A DNA stretch of 64,000 bases from Hyphomicrobiaceae bacterium (lineage in GTDB: Bacteria > Pseudomonadota > Alphaproteobacteria > Rhizobiales > Hyphomicrobiaceae): NCBI GenBank assembly GCA_022844275.1, contig JALHMB010000002.1:1-64000 (forward strand), read 5' to 3'. This document shows, one piece after another, positions 24,220 through 33,853 of this stretch. The notes beneath the pieces are model-generated. The model was not told the DNA's origin. It saw nothing but the letters and a program-made list of their open reading frames with translations, and ran no database searches. A program made the position numbers and the translations under genes. How positions within the stretch are numbered: the stretch's first letter is position 1; the number at the start of each line of letters is the position of its first letter.

Positions 24220-27123
24220 TCACTGACCGAGACGCTCGATGAGCGCCGGGGCGTGCACCTGATCGGCCTTGTAGTTGCCGGTCAGTGCGTACATTGCGAT
24301 GTTGATGCCGACGCGAATGGCCATCTCGCGCTGGGTTTCTCCGCCCGGTACGACCGGAAACATCGGCCGGTTCTGGCTGTCGAGCGCCCAGGCGGCTGCG
24401 AGATCGTTCGGCGTTACGAGAATGCTGCTGACGCCATCGGCGCGCCGTGCCTTGCGCGTGTCGCCGTCCACCGGCTCGGCGCTGTCGGCCTCGACCCACA
24501 TCTGTCCGCCATCCCAACGGCCGGGAAACGTGCGCAGAATGTAGAACGACTTCGTCAGTACGTGGGTTTCGGGCACGGGCTCGAGGCGCGGGATATCGAG
24601 ACGGCCGATCAGGCGCTGGAGCGGCGTGCCGCCTTCGCGACCGAGGCCAACGCCCGTCGGCACGCCGGAGCCGAAGTCGCGAGTGTCGAAGATGATCATC
24701 CCGCCTTGCTTCATGTAGGTGTCGATCTTGGCGAGCGTCGCGTCGGGGAGCGGGTTCGCGTTCGGCAGCACCGGCCAGTAGAGGATCGGGAAGAAAGCAA
24801 TCTCGTCGGTCGTGACGTTCACGCCGAAGGGCTCGCCCGGCTCGACGGACGTGCGCGCGGACAGATGACGACCGATTCCGACGAGACCGGCGCGGCTCGC
24901 ATCGTCGGTCGCGGTATCACCTGTCAGCACGTAGGCGAACGAGACCTTGCCCGTTGCCTGGATGGCGATCTGGAGATCGCGGCTCGATGGCATTGCTGCG
25001 GTCGGTGGCGGTTCGGGGCGGCGCTGTGCGCTCGCGGTGCCGCTCGTCAGCACCAACGCTGCCGCCACGGCGAGCAGCAATGCCGATGCCGTGGCCGCAG
25101 GCTGCAGCCGCGGGCGCCGCCTCAGCAGGCCCTGCAGCAGCAGGACGGCGATGATGTCGGCGAAGATCAGAGCGAGAGCCGCCGAGAGCAGCCAGGGCTT
25201 AATTGGCTCGGGGTTTGTGCCCTCGTACGTGCGCTGCTCGACGTTCGGCGGCAGGCTCGGGAGTGGCCGGAGTTCGGTGCGCGGCGTGATGACGTTCAGT
25301 GCGCGCGGGCTCGCCGTCGGGCCGTAGTAGCCGGGCGGATGATCGAGCGATGGCGTCGCCGTATCGATCTGCCGCGCGGGAATGGCCTGCGCGGTCGGCG
25401 TTGGCGGGCGGAGCGTGCCGAAGCCATCGAGGACCTGCGTCGGCGCCAGCACCTCCGCCGTCTCGGGCGCGGGTGTGCTGCGTGTCGTCGGCGCGGCCAT
25501 GACTTCAGGGCCGCCGACAGCGATACCGCCGCTGACGCCGAGCGTCGCAATCCGCCTGAGCATCTCGACGAAGAGACCGGAAAGCGGAAGGTTCGACCAG
25601 TCGGAATTGGCGGTGATGTGGAACAGCACGATCTGGCCCTCGCCCATGCGCCGTGCCGTGACGAGAGGCGTGCCGTCAGCGAGCCGTGCCCACACACTTA
25701 CCTCGTCGGTGAGATAGGCCGGATCGGCAAGGATCTGGCGGTTCACGGCAACATCGCGCGGGATCGTCAGGCCGGCGAAGAGGCTGGTGTCATCGAAGGG
25801 GGCGAGCGGCTGCGGCGTCGACCACGAGAGCGCGCCGCCGAGCGTGCGTCCGCCCATGCGCAGGCCGACGGGCAGCAGTTCGTCACCACCCTTTTCGAGT
25901 CGGGGGCCGGCAAAGCGAACGAGCACACCACCCTTGTTCACCCATTCCTGCACGCGCGTGCCGAGATCGCCGGCAATAGTGCCGATATCGGCCATCACGA
26001 GGACCGAGGAGCGCTGCTCGAAGGCACCCGCGACGGCGCCCGCGAGATTGACATCCTTCTGGCGTACCAGCTCGGCGAACGGCGCGAGCGCGCGCTCGAT
26101 GTAGTAGAGCGGCGCCAGCAGGGGCTGGGCCTGCTCGCGGCTCTCACCGGAGATGAGGGCAATGCGATGCCAGCGCGAGCGGCTGTCGAGAAGGTGCACG
26201 GCGCCGGCACTGCGCTCGCCCGCAAGCTCGATACGCGCGACCTGATTGCGCAGCTCGAGCGGCAGATCGAACCGGGCAGAGATGCGGCGGCTGCCGGCAG
26301 GGATCTCATAGGGCGTCTCCGCGAGGCGCTGACCGCGCGCGGAGAAGGCGAGAGCGGTGCCAGTGCGTCCGGCACCTTCAGCGCGAACGACGAAGGCTTC
26401 GAGACGCCCGTCGCGGTCGAGGCCGGCGGCGAGGCCGAGCGGCTCATCGCCCGGGCGGTTGCTGATAACCTGGAGGCGGCCACCGCTCGCGATCTGACTC
26501 AATGTCGAAGCGAAGGCGCTGGTTTTGCCGTCGTGATCGATGCCGTCGCTCAGCCACACGACATCGAGACCCTTTTGGCCATCGAGGATACGGGCGAGCT
26601 GCTCCGCGAGAGCAGCGCGATCGGGTGCGAAAGGCTGCGGTTGAAGGGCTGCCGCGGTCGTGCGCGCGGCGCCCGGCGCCTCGATGCGCAGGGTAACCGT
26701 CTTAACACCCGAGGCCGTGGGCGCAATGACGACCGGACGGTTCGCGTTCTCCGCTTCCGAGATGAGCTGATCTACGAGGCGTGTGCGCTGCGCGAAGTGA
26801 CCGCCGCTCGACCAGCCATTGTCGACGACGAGGACGAGCGGGCCCGAGCCCGAGAGGCCGGCCTCGCGGTTGGGATTGAGCACGGGATCGGCGAGCGCGA
26901 AAATCACGAATGCAGCGGCGAGCATCCGGATGAGCGTCAGCCACCACGGTGTCTTCGCCGGCGTCTTGTCCTTGTTCTCGAGCCCGACGAGGATGCGCGT
27001 CGGCGGGAAGGCAATCTGACGCGGGCGCGGCGGTACCGTGCGCAGCAGCCAGTATATCACCGGCAGCGCGGCGAGTGCGGTCAGCAGCCACGGGCTCAGA
27101 ATGGCCAGAGCGCCAATGCTCAT
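24220..27123 (-). CDS. BatA N-terminal / DUF4159 membrane protein
   Basis: The protein has 967 residues. The N-terminus (1-85) has the two-helix BatA/aerotolerance pattern, with PPRPRQIAFPPTRIL between the helices. A VWA-like domain follows (LVLVVDNGWSSGG near 92, VVWLSDGIDHDGK near 190), then a helix pair near 635-690 with a Pro/Arg-rich segment, and a C-terminal DUF4159 domain (about 745-960; FPILYWPVLPNA, GGMIIFDTRDFGSG). The start overlaps the DUF58 stop by 4 bp. Genes of this type accompany MoxR ATPases in envelope or stress-related clusters of alphaproteobacteria. Confidence 0.85.
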   Translation of the reverse strand: MSIGALAILSPWLLTALAALPVIYWLLRTVPPRPRQIAFPPTRILVGLENKDKTPAKTPWWLTLIRMLAAAFVIFALADPVLNPNREAGLSGSGPLVLVVDNGWSSGGHFAQRTRLVDQLISEAENANRPVVIAPTASGVKTVTLRIEAPGAARTTAAALQPQPFAPDRAALAEQLARILDGQKGLDVVWLSDGIDHDGKTSAFASTLSQIASGGRLQVISNRPGDEPLGLAAGLDRDGRLEAFVVRAEGAGRTGTALAFSARGQRLAETPYEIPAGSRRISARFDLPLELRNQVARIELAGERSAGAVHLLDSRSRWHRIALISGESREQAQPLLAPLYYIERALAPFAELVRQKDVNLAGAVAGAFEQRSSVLVMADIGTIAGDLGTRVQEWVNKGGVLVRFAGPRLEKGGDELLPVGLRMGGRTLGGALSWSTPQPLAPFDDTSLFAGLTIPRDVAVNRQILADPAYLTDEVSVWARLADGTPLVTARRMGEGQIVLFHITANSDWSNLPLSGLFVEMLRRIATLGVSGGIAVGGPEVMAAPTTRSTPAPETAEVLAPTQVLDGFGTLRPPTPTAQAIPARQIDTATPSLDHPPGYYGPTASPRALNVITPRTELRPLPSLPPNVEQRTYEGTNPEPIKPWLLSAALALIFADIIAVLLLQGLLRRRPRLQPAATASALLLAVAAALVLTSGTASAQRRPEPPPTAAMPSSRDLQIAIQATGKVSFAYVLTGDTATDDASRAGLVGIGRHLSARTSVEPGEPFGVNVTTDEIAFFPILYWPVLPNANPLPDATLAKIDTYMKQGGMIIFDTRDFGSGVPTGVGLGREGGTPLQRLIGRLDIPRLEPVPETHVLTKSFYILRTFPGRWDGGQMWVEADSAEPVDGDTRKARRADGVSSILVTPNDLAAAWALDSQNRPMFPVVPGGETQREMAIRVGINIAMYALTGNYKADQVHAPALIERLGQ

Positions 27124-28067
27124 GCGTGGCCTCCCGATGCGGCCGCGCCGGACGGCGTGCTCATACGATAGCTGCCGCCCTGGCCACCCATGCGCAGAAT
27201 GAGGCTCAGCAGCAATTCGTGCGGCGGGCGGTCCGTGTGATGGACGAGCAGCGACCAGCCGAGACGTCGTGCGATTTCGGCGAGTCCGTCCCTGTGTGCG
27301 TTGAGGCGCTTGATGTAGTCGTCCCGCATGGTCTCCACGCGATCGACGATCCAGCGCTCGCCGGCAACCTCCGTCCCGAGGAATTCCGCACGCCCTTCAT
27401 AGGGCAGCGTCTCCTCCGCCGGATCCATGACCTGCACGAGATGGCCGCCGACGCCGGCGCCGGCCATTTCCTCGAGCCGGGGCCCGAGCTGATCGAGCGG
27501 ATCGAGGAAGTCGCTGATCAGGATGGCGCCGGAGAAGCGCGGCAGGCGAATCTTGGGCGGCAGGCTCGTCGTGAGCAGCGGCGATGCGATGTTCGTGAGG
27601 ATAGTTTCGGCGATCAGGGTCGCCGCCTTGCGACTTGCTGTCGGTCTGCCGAGGCCGAGCAGGGCCACGCGCTCGCCACCGCGCACGAGCAGCTCGGCAG
27701 CAGCAAGCATGAGCACCATCGCGCGATCGCGCTTCGTGACGGGCGCGAGGTCGCTGCGGAAGTTCATTGACGGTGAAAGATCGGGCCAGAGCCACACGGT
27801 GTGCGCCGCTTCCCACTCTCGCTCGCGCACGTACAACTGATCGGAGCTCGCCGAGCGCCGCCAGTCGATGAGGGTTGCAGCATCGGCTCCCTCGAACTGG
27901 CGGAACTGCCAAAAAGTCTCGCCCGGGCCGGCGCGGCGGCGGCCATGAATGCCGTGAGAGACCGTGCTCGCGATCCGGCTCGCCTCGATGACGAGATCGG
28001 GCAGGCGATCGGCAAGGCCGTGCGCCTCGAGCTCGAGCCGGCCGATCTCTGACTGGGCCGGGCTCAT
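27120..28067 (-). CDS. DUF58 domain protein
   Basis: I chose the ATG at 28067, with GGAG upstream, giving 315 residues. The DUF58 core is seen at RRRAGPGETFWQFRQFEGADAA, then IDWRRSASSDQLYVRE (about 48-84), and the VWA-like strand VWLWPDLSPSMNF (about 91-103) follows. It is usually a soluble or membrane-associated partner of the MoxR ATPase, possibly a chaperone client or adaptor. It is the second gene of the operon, 118 bases after moxR and overlapping the DUF4159 gene by 4 bp (ATGA). Confidence 0.9.
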   Translation of the reverse strand: MSPAQSEIGRLELEAHGLADRLPDLVIEASRIASTVSHGIHGRRRAGPGETFWQFRQFEGADAATLIDWRRSASSDQLYVREREWEAAHTVWLWPDLSPSMNFRSDLAPVTKRDRAMVLMLAAAELLVRGGERVALLGLGRPTASRKAATLIAETILTNIASPLLTTSLPPKIRLPRFSGAILISDFLDPLDQLGPRLEEMAGAGVGGHLVQVMDPAEETLPYEGRAEFLGTEVAGERWIVDRVETMRDDYIKRLNAHRDGLAEIARRLGWSLLVHHTDRPPHELLLSLILRMGGQGGSYRMSTPSGAAASGGHA

Positions 28068-28185
28068 GCGAGGCTCCGTCCAGCCAATGTCTGGCCGGCC
28101 AGTCTTGATCGGGGTCGCATGGTGCGTGCGGTCTCCGCCACCTGCTGGCTCCAAGGGAATGCGCGAGAAGCGCCTATGGTTCGCC

Positions 28186-29184
28186 TCACGCGATGTTGGC
28201 GGCGAGCCGGCCGATGACAGCGCCGATCTGGCGGCCCTCGGCGCGAGCCGCGAAGTTGAGCGCCATGCGATGCTTGAGAACGGGCTCGGCGAGGGCGACG
28301 ACGTCGTCCACCGAAGGCGCGAGACGGCCGTCGACGAGTGCTTTGGCGCGCACGGCGAGCATCAGCGCCTGGCTTGCGCGCGGGCCGGGACCCCAGGCGA
28401 CGAACTTGTCGGTCTCGGCGTCGGCGCCCGTTCCGGGACGCGCCGTGCGCACGAGCGTCAGGATCGCATCCACAACCTTGTCGGGGACAGGGATCTGGCG
28501 CACGAGGCGCTGGATGCTCATCAGCTCGGTGCCGGAGAGGATCGGCTCCAGACGTCGCTCGTCCGTTCCGGTCGTAGAGAAGAGCATCCGCCGTTCGGCA
28601 GCTGTGTCGGGATAGTCGACATCGACCTGCAGTAGGAAGCGATCGAGCTGAGCTTCGGGAAGCGGATAGGTGCCTTCCTGCTCGAGCGGGTTCTGCGTTG
28701 CGAGCACGTGGAACGGCGAGGGCACATCATGGCGCTGGCCGGCGACCGTGACGTGGTGCTCCTGCATGGCCTGCAGCAGCGCCGACTGCGTCTTGGGCGA
28801 GGCGCGGTTGATCTCGTCCGCCATCAGGAGCTGCGTGAACACGGGACCGCGGATGAAGCGGAAGCTGCGCCGTCCGCCTTGTGCGTCCTCGAGCACTTCG
28901 GCACCGATGATGTCCGACGGCATGAGGTCTGGCGTGAACTGGATGCGCTTGGCATCGAGGCCGAGCACGCGCCCGAGCGTCTCGACGAGTAGCGTCTTCG
29001 CGAGGCCTGGCACGCCGATGAGCAACGCGTGCCCGCCCGAAAGCAGCGTCACGAGCGTCTGCTCGATGACCTTGTCCTGGCCGAAGATGACCGAGGCCGT
29101 GGCCTCATGAACGCGGCGTACCCGCTCACCAGCGGCCTCGACGCGCGCGACGATGTTGTCCTGGGTGTCGATTACTGTTGTCAT
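28186..29184 (-). CDS. moxR: MoxR-family AAA+ ATPase
   Basis: I chose the ATG at 29184, giving 332 residues; the longer frame has no support. Walker A is GVPGLAKT (about 57-64), Walker B is LLMADEINRASPK (about 118-130), and sensor 1 is VLATQNPLEQEGTY, followed by sensor 2 and lid helices. It is the chaperone-type ATPase of the MoxR/RavA clade. It heads the operon with DUF58, DUF4159 and the amidotransferase-like gene. A consensus -10 box ends only 6 bases before the ATG, so the transcript may be leaderless. Confidence 0.95.
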   Translation of the reverse strand: MTTVIDTQDNIVARVEAAGERVRRVHEATASVIFGQDKVIEQTLVTLLSGGHALLIGVPGLAKTLLVETLGRVLGLDAKRIQFTPDLMPSDIIGAEVLEDAQGGRRSFRFIRGPVFTQLLMADEINRASPKTQSALLQAMQEHHVTVAGQRHDVPSPFHVLATQNPLEQEGTYPLPEAQLDRFLLQVDVDYPDTAAERRMLFSTTGTDERRLEPILSGTELMSIQRLVRQIPVPDKVVDAILTLVRTARPGTGADAETDKFVAWGPGPRASQALMLAVRAKALVDGRLAPSVDDVVALAEPVLKHRMALNFAARAEGRQIGAVIGRLAANIA

Positions 29185-29190
29185 GGCGCG

Positions 29191-29196
29191 ATTATA
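29191..29196 (-). promoter_or_regulatory. Candidate -10 box of moxR (leaderless transcript possible)
   Basis: The minus strand reads TATAAT, a perfect sigma-70 -10 hexamer, 6 bases before the moxR ATG. No good TTGACA lies at the expected -35; the nearest is TCGCAA at about 16 bases. The predicted transcription start would coincide with the start codon. Confidence 0.4.
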
Positions 29197-29408
29197 CTGC
29201 CTTTTTCTGGGGTTGCGAAAACTTGAGGCAGCGAAGGTGTTCAGAATATGGAGCGCGGTGCCGGGCAAATAAGCAGTCGAGCCAAAATGGTACGCTCGAC
29301 GCCGATTTCGAGGCCGCCGTGGCAAGGATCGCGGAACCGGTCGATTGCCGGGCTGTTGAGACCATATGGTGCCAAATGCGAACTGCAGTACGCAAGCAAG
29401 GTCGCCTC

Positions 29409-30032
29409 ATGAGTCCACACGATAAGCAAGGCAGCCGACTGGAAACAAGGCAGGTTGACGCAGGGCTGGCCGACCACGCCGTCGCAGGGGCGGCGCCGCT
29501 TGCGGGGCTAGAAGCCATGCTGCGTGCGCAGGCCGGGGACCGTTTGCCGCCGGTCGAGAGCTGGAACCCCCCGTATTGCGGGGATATCGGCATGGCCATC
29601 GCCGCCGATGGCACTTGGTTCTACCAAGGCAGCCCGATTGGCCGAAAGCCATTGGTACGGCTCTTCTCCCGTGTTCTGAGGCGCGATCTGGACGGCCGTC
29701 ACTTTCTCGTGACCCCTGCCGAAAAAGTCGATGTGACCGTCGCCGATGCCCCCTTCCTGGCCGTCGAGATGGAAGTATCCGGCGAAGGGCGTGGCCAGGA
29801 GCTGATCTTCCGCACGAATGTCGACGACGTGGTCCGATGCGGGCCGGAGCGTCCACTGAGGTTCGCACCCGAGGAAGGCACAGGGGGGCTCAAGCCGTAT
29901 CTGCTCGTGCGCGGGCGGCTAGAAGCTCTCGTGACGCGGGCCCTCTACTACGATCTCGTCGAGATGGCTGTCGAGGATGATGCCGGCCGGCTCGGCGTGT
30001 GGAGTGGCGGCGCATTCTTCGCGATGACCTGA
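29409..30032 (+). CDS. DUF1285 family protein
   Basis: I chose the ATG at 29409, giving 207 residues, near the family's usual length. The conserved features are VESWNPPYCGDIGMAIAADGTWFYQGSPI (with WNPPYCGDI and WFY-GSPI boxes, about 50-79), PLVRLFSRVLR, and YFLVTPAEK-like HFLVTPAEKVDV. The role of the family is unknown; a two-domain small-molecule-binding fold is the usual description. It diverges from moxR, as in related genomes. The unusually low-GC spacer between them holds both promoters. Confidence 0.9.
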   Translation: MSPHDKQGSRLETRQVDAGLADHAVAGAAPLAGLEAMLRAQAGDRLPPVESWNPPYCGDIGMAIAADGTWFYQGSPIGRKPLVRLFSRVLRRDLDGRHFLVTPAEKVDVTVADAPFLAVEMEVSGEGRGQELIFRTNVDDVVRCGPERPLRFAPEEGTGGLKPYLLVRGRLEALVTRALYYDLVEMAVEDDAGRLGVWSGGAFFAMT

Positions 30033-30162
30033 GGGCTTCTGTCCGCAAGCTCGGCACGCATTTTCGACAAACAGGCACAGAGCCTCTTCCCAGCGGCTCG
30101 TGCGACAGGAATAAATTGCAGTGCGCCGAGCCGTCGGCTGCCAGAAGAGAAGGAGCGCGCGC

Positions 30163-31398
30163 GTGAGCACGAACTTGTCGATCAACCCCGATCGTCTCTG
30201 GCAGAGCCTCATGGCGTCCGCCGAGATCGGCCGCACGCCCGCCGGCGGTATTCGCCGCCTCACGCTCAGCGACGAGGACAAGGCCGTGCGCGACATGTTC
30301 GCGGTTTGGGTGCGCGCCGAGGGCTACGGGCTCACGATCGATCGCCTCGGCAGCATGTTTGTGCGGCGCGAAGGCACGGATCCATCGCTCGCGCCGGTGC
30401 TGATCGGCAGTCATCTCGATACGCAGGCCAAGGGTGGACGTTTCGACGGCATTCTCGGCGTGATGTCGGGGCTCGAGGTGTTGCGCACGCTCGACGAGCG
30501 CGGCATCAAGACCAAGCGTCCGATCGAGGTCGTGAACTGGACGAACGAGGAAGGTGCGCGCTTTCCGCCGCCGATGCTGGCTTCGCTGGTGTTTTCCGAT
30601 CCGAGCCTGCTCGCCTGGGTAGAGGACCGCCACGACAAGGAGGGCCTGCGTTTCGCCGACGAGCTCGCACGCATCGGCTATCGTGGCGAGGTACCGGTCG
30701 GCGGGCGCGCGATCGACAGCTACTTCGAGCTGCACATCGAGCAAGGCCCGAAGCTCGACGCCGTCGGCCTGCCGCTCGGTATCGTGACGGGCGGCTTCGC
30801 GATGCAAGGCATGCGCATCAGCGTGCGCGGCGAGACTTCGCATGTCGGACCGACACCGATGATGCTCCGCCGCAATGCGCTTGTTGGCGCGTCTTACGTG
30901 GCCGTTGCCGTCGATGATATCGGCTGGCGGTATGCGCCCGAAGATGGAAAGACGAGCGTTGCGCGCCTCGATCTGAGGCCCAACCTGCCTGGCATTCTCT
31001 CCGATGAGGCGGACTTGTGGATCGATTTCCGCCATCCAAAGAAGGAGCGTCTTCCTGATATGGTGGCGGAGGTCGAGGCGGCTGTCGTCGAGTCGGCGCG
31101 CCGCTCGCGCACGCACATCGAGATCGCCGAGCGCTGGGGCTTCGGTGGTCTCACGTTCGATGCGGGTCTGATCGCTCTCATTCGCGAGACGGCAGCGCGC
31201 CTCGGCGTCCCGACCATGGATATCGAGACCCAGGCTGGGCATGACTCCTACAACATGACGAAGGTCTGCCCGACGGCCATGATCTTCACGCCGTGCAAGG
31301 GTGGGATCAGCCACAATGAAGCGGAGGACATCGACCTTGCGGCGACCGTGCCGGGCGTCAATGTCCTCCTGCACGCCGTGCTGGCGCGGGCGATGTGA
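30163..31398 (+). CDS. M20-family hydrolase: N-carbamoyl-L-amino-acid hydrolase/allantoate amidohydrolase type
   Basis: I chose the GTG at 30163 because GGAG lies about 8 bases upstream, giving 411 residues. LIGSHLDTQAKGGRFDGILGV (metal ligands H-D, about 85-105), VVNWTNEEGARF (catalytic Glu pair, about 124-135), ELHIEQGP (His ligand, about 190) and TQAGHDSYNM near 358 are the family's metal- and substrate-binding blocks. It hydrolyses carbamoyl or ureido groups from amino acids or allantoate in the cytosol, using Zn or Mn. It is first in a catabolic stretch, and the exact substrate cannot be told from the sequence. Confidence 0.92.
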   Translation: MSTNLSINPDRLWQSLMASAEIGRTPAGGIRRLTLSDEDKAVRDMFAVWVRAEGYGLTIDRLGSMFVRREGTDPSLAPVLIGSHLDTQAKGGRFDGILGVMSGLEVLRTLDERGIKTKRPIEVVNWTNEEGARFPPPMLASLVFSDPSLLAWVEDRHDKEGLRFADELARIGYRGEVPVGGRAIDSYFELHIEQGPKLDAVGLPLGIVTGGFAMQGMRISVRGETSHVGPTPMMLRRNALVGASYVAVAVDDIGWRYAPEDGKTSVARLDLRPNLPGILSDEADLWIDFRHPKKERLPDMVAEVEAAVVESARRSRTHIEIAERWGFGGLTFDAGLIALIRETAARLGVPTMDIETQAGHDSYNMTKVCPTAMIFTPCKGGISHNEAEDIDLAATVPGVNVLLHAVLARAM

Positions 31399-31401
31399 CG
31401 A

Positions 31402-32013
31402 TCAAACTTTGATCCACGTCTCCGAGAAGGCGAGCATCGCTGTGGTAATCGACTGACCTGCAACCTGTCGGGGGATGGGTTTGCCGGGAAGCCGCTTGCC
31501 ATTGACGGTGATCGAGGCCTCGCTGCAACCGACGAACAGGCTCGGCATCCAATGACGGCCCGTGGCTGATTTGTCGGGCGGGAGAGCAAAGCAGAAGGGC
31601 TTCCCGAGACCGCTCCATGCGAGCTCGACATTGAGGCTACCGGCCTGGAGCGTCTCCTTGTAGGCCGAGCCCGGATCGCCCGAGGCCACAACACTATCCA
31701 GCTTCTGGTACTTCAAGCCGGCGAGGCCGGGCAGGCCCTTGTAAGTGCCAAAACTCGAGACGAAATCCGAGACGAGGTAGCGTGCGAGCGCCTCATTGTC
31801 GTGCAGCACATAATTCGCGCGTTCGGCAGGCGGGCTCACCTCCTGCGGCGACTGCATGAGGACGAGGGCATGGCCACGGCCGTGCGGCGAGAGCACGACG
31901 CGGAAGAAGCTCGCGAGGCTCACGAAGGGGCCGTCCGGGCTCTCCTTGAGCGATATACCGGGGTTCTCGCCGGACCACTCGACGGTGCCGGCAAATGTGG
32001 TGGGCTCGGGCAT
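31402..32013 (-). CDS. Conserved hypothetical protein
   Basis: The protein has 203 residues from the ATG at 32013, with an excellent AGGAGG Shine-Dalgarno 5 bases upstream. There is no signal peptide or membrane helix, and the predicted fold is beta-rich (alternating strands, Trp and Gly scattered). Motifs such as SPHGRGHALVLMQSP and VGCSEASITVNGK are visible, but I recognise no family. It is convergent with the M20 hydrolase (3-base gap). It may act on the same compound class, but that is guesswork. Confidence 0.6.
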   Translation of the reverse strand: MPEPTTFAGTVEWSGENPGISLKESPDGPFVSLASFFRVVLSPHGRGHALVLMQSPQEVSPPAERANYVLHDNEALARYLVSDFVSSFGTYKGLPGLAGLKYQKLDSVVASGDPGSAYKETLQAGSLNVELAWSGLGKPFCFALPPDKSATGRHWMPSLFVGCSEASITVNGKRLPGKPIPRQVAGQSITTAMLAFSETWIKV

Positions 32014-32245
32014 GGTTCCTCCTGTCCAATGGTGACGGATTGAATGTTCTTCGTGGGTGGCGCCGCATTCTAGGCGAGGGCAGGGCGGGCGGCCATCCCG
32101 CCAAGTGTGCGCTGCGGAATTCATACAATCCAGATGCAAAGCAGCCCGGCACTTTCATCGGGGTACTGGTCATCTGCTACCCGACGTTGCTAGGAATGTC
32201 GCGACAGCGGGTACGAAGCTCGCGACATAAGGGGCAGGAAACACC

Positions 32246-33841
32246 ATGGAGCAGTATGACTATATCGTCGTCGGCGCTGGGTCGGCCGGCGGTGCGCTGG
32301 CGGCGCGCCTCAGCGAGAATCCGAAGAACAGTGTCCTGCTCGTCGAAGCGGGGGCGGCGAATCACGTGTACTCCTGGCTGCCGGTCAGCTTCGGTCTCCT
32401 GATCCACAATCCCGCGGCCAACTGGCTTTACGAGTCCGAGCCTGAAGCGTGCACCGGAAACCGGGCGATCCCGGTGCCGCGCGGCAAGCTGCTCGGCGGA
32501 TCGAGTTCGATCAACGGTCTCGTCTGGGTGCGCGGCCAGCCGCTCGACTACAATACGTGGGCGCAGATGGGCGCGCGAGGTTGGGCCTGGAACGACGTCG
32601 CGCCGGTCTTCACGAAGATCGAGAACTACGAGGGCGGCCCGGACAATGGTCGCGGCACCGATGGACCGCTCAAAGTGTCCGTCGTGCCCGATCAGAATCC
32701 GCTCTACGACGCGCTCTTCAAGGCCGGCGAGCAGGCCGGCTTCAAGATCAATCCCGACTATAACAGCGAGGACCAGGAAGGCATCTGCAAGACGCAGACG
32801 AGCATTCATAAGGGTGTGCGTATGAGCGTCGCGCGGGCCTACCTCAAGCCCGCGATGAAGCGGCCGAACCTCCGCGTGGTCACGGATGCGCCGACGCGCC
32901 GTGTCGTCCTCGAAGGCAAGCGCTGCGTCGGCATCGTCTATGAGAAGTATGGCCGTCAGATCGAAGTGCGCGCGAACCGCGAGGTGATCCTCTCGGCGGG
33001 TGCCGTCGCAACGCCGCAACTTCTCGAACTGTCAGGCATCGGGCGGCCGGAAGTTCTCAAGCAGTTCGGCATCGAGGTGAAACACGCGCTGCCAGCGGTC
33101 GGCGAGAACCTGCGCGATCACATCAATGCGCGGATCATCTGGCACGTAAAAGTGCCGGAGGTCTCCTACAACACGCGCGCGCGCGGCATAGGTGCCGTGA
33201 AAGAGGCGTTGAAGTACGCGACGACGCGCGGCGGCTTTCTGAGCCTGCCGTCGGCTCCGCTGCTCGCCTTCCTCAAGACGCAGAAGGAAATGGAGACGCC
33301 GGATGTCCAGATGCACATCGTGCCCTATTCGGTGAAGGATCCGAAGAAGCGCATTCTGCAGGAGTTCCCGTCCATGACGATCTCCGTGTATCAGCTTCGC
33401 CCGGAGAGCCTCGGCTCCATTCACATCCGCTCGGCCGATCCCGATGCCCAGCCCAAGATCGTGTTCAACTTCCTCACGGACCAGCGGGATCAACGCGCGA
33501 TGGTCGATGGCTTCAACATCATCCGCAAAATTGCCGCTCAGCCTGCGCTGGAGCCGTATCGCGGCGACGAGTACTCGCCGGGCAAGGATGTGCGCACCGA
33601 CGACGAGATCTTGCACTACATGCGCAACAACTCGCAGACGGCCTATCACCCGATCGGCACTTGCCGCATGGGGCCGGCAGGGCCGAACACGGTCGTCGAC
33701 GAGAGGCTGAAGGTGCACGGTATCGAGGGGCTCAGGATCGCCGATGCCTCGATCTTCCCGACCATGCCCTCCGGCAATACCAATGCGCCCGCGATCATGG
33801 TCGGCGAGAAGGCGGCGCAGATCATCAAGGCCGCGGCCTAG
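32246..33841 (+). CDS. GMC-family FAD-dependent oxidoreductase (choline dehydrogenase-like)
   Basis: The protein has 531 residues. The FAD Rossmann motif YIVVGAGSAGGALAARLSE is at 5-23, the GMC signature 1 is GKLLGGSSSINGLVWVRG (about 82-99), and signature 2 is GAVATPQLLELSGIG (about 252-266). The catalytic His is in AYHPIGTCRMGP (about 466-477), and SGNTNAPAIM is near 510. It oxidises alcohols to aldehydes or acids in the cytosol or at the inner membrane. It lies between the M20 hydrolase and an amidase. Choline is one option; other primary alcohols are equally possible. Confidence 0.93.
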   Translation: MEQYDYIVVGAGSAGGALAARLSENPKNSVLLVEAGAANHVYSWLPVSFGLLIHNPAANWLYESEPEACTGNRAIPVPRGKLLGGSSSINGLVWVRGQPLDYNTWAQMGARGWAWNDVAPVFTKIENYEGGPDNGRGTDGPLKVSVVPDQNPLYDALFKAGEQAGFKINPDYNSEDQEGICKTQTSIHKGVRMSVARAYLKPAMKRPNLRVVTDAPTRRVVLEGKRCVGIVYEKYGRQIEVRANREVILSAGAVATPQLLELSGIGRPEVLKQFGIEVKHALPAVGENLRDHINARIIWHVKVPEVSYNTRARGIGAVKEALKYATTRGGFLSLPSAPLLAFLKTQKEMETPDVQMHIVPYSVKDPKKRILQEFPSMTISVYQLRPESLGSIHIRSADPDAQPKIVFNFLTDQRDQRAMVDGFNIIRKIAAQPALEPYRGDEYSPGKDVRTDDEILHYMRNNSQTAYHPIGTCRMGPAGPNTVVDERLKVHGIEGLRIADASIFPTMPSGNTNAPAIMVGEKAAQIIKAAA

Positions 33842-33853
33842 GGAGCCCGAAGC

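Noticed and set aside
24148-27171. 1007-residue plus-strand frame opposite the DUF4159 gene
   Set aside because: Same reasoning: GC-skewed antisense frame with Arg-, Gly- and Ala-rich composition and no motifs, while the opposite strand has BatA and DUF4159 features.
29890-31374. 494-residue minus-strand frame opposite the M20 hydrolase
   Set aside because: His/Arg/Asp-rich shadow; the plus strand has all metal ligands of the M20 family.
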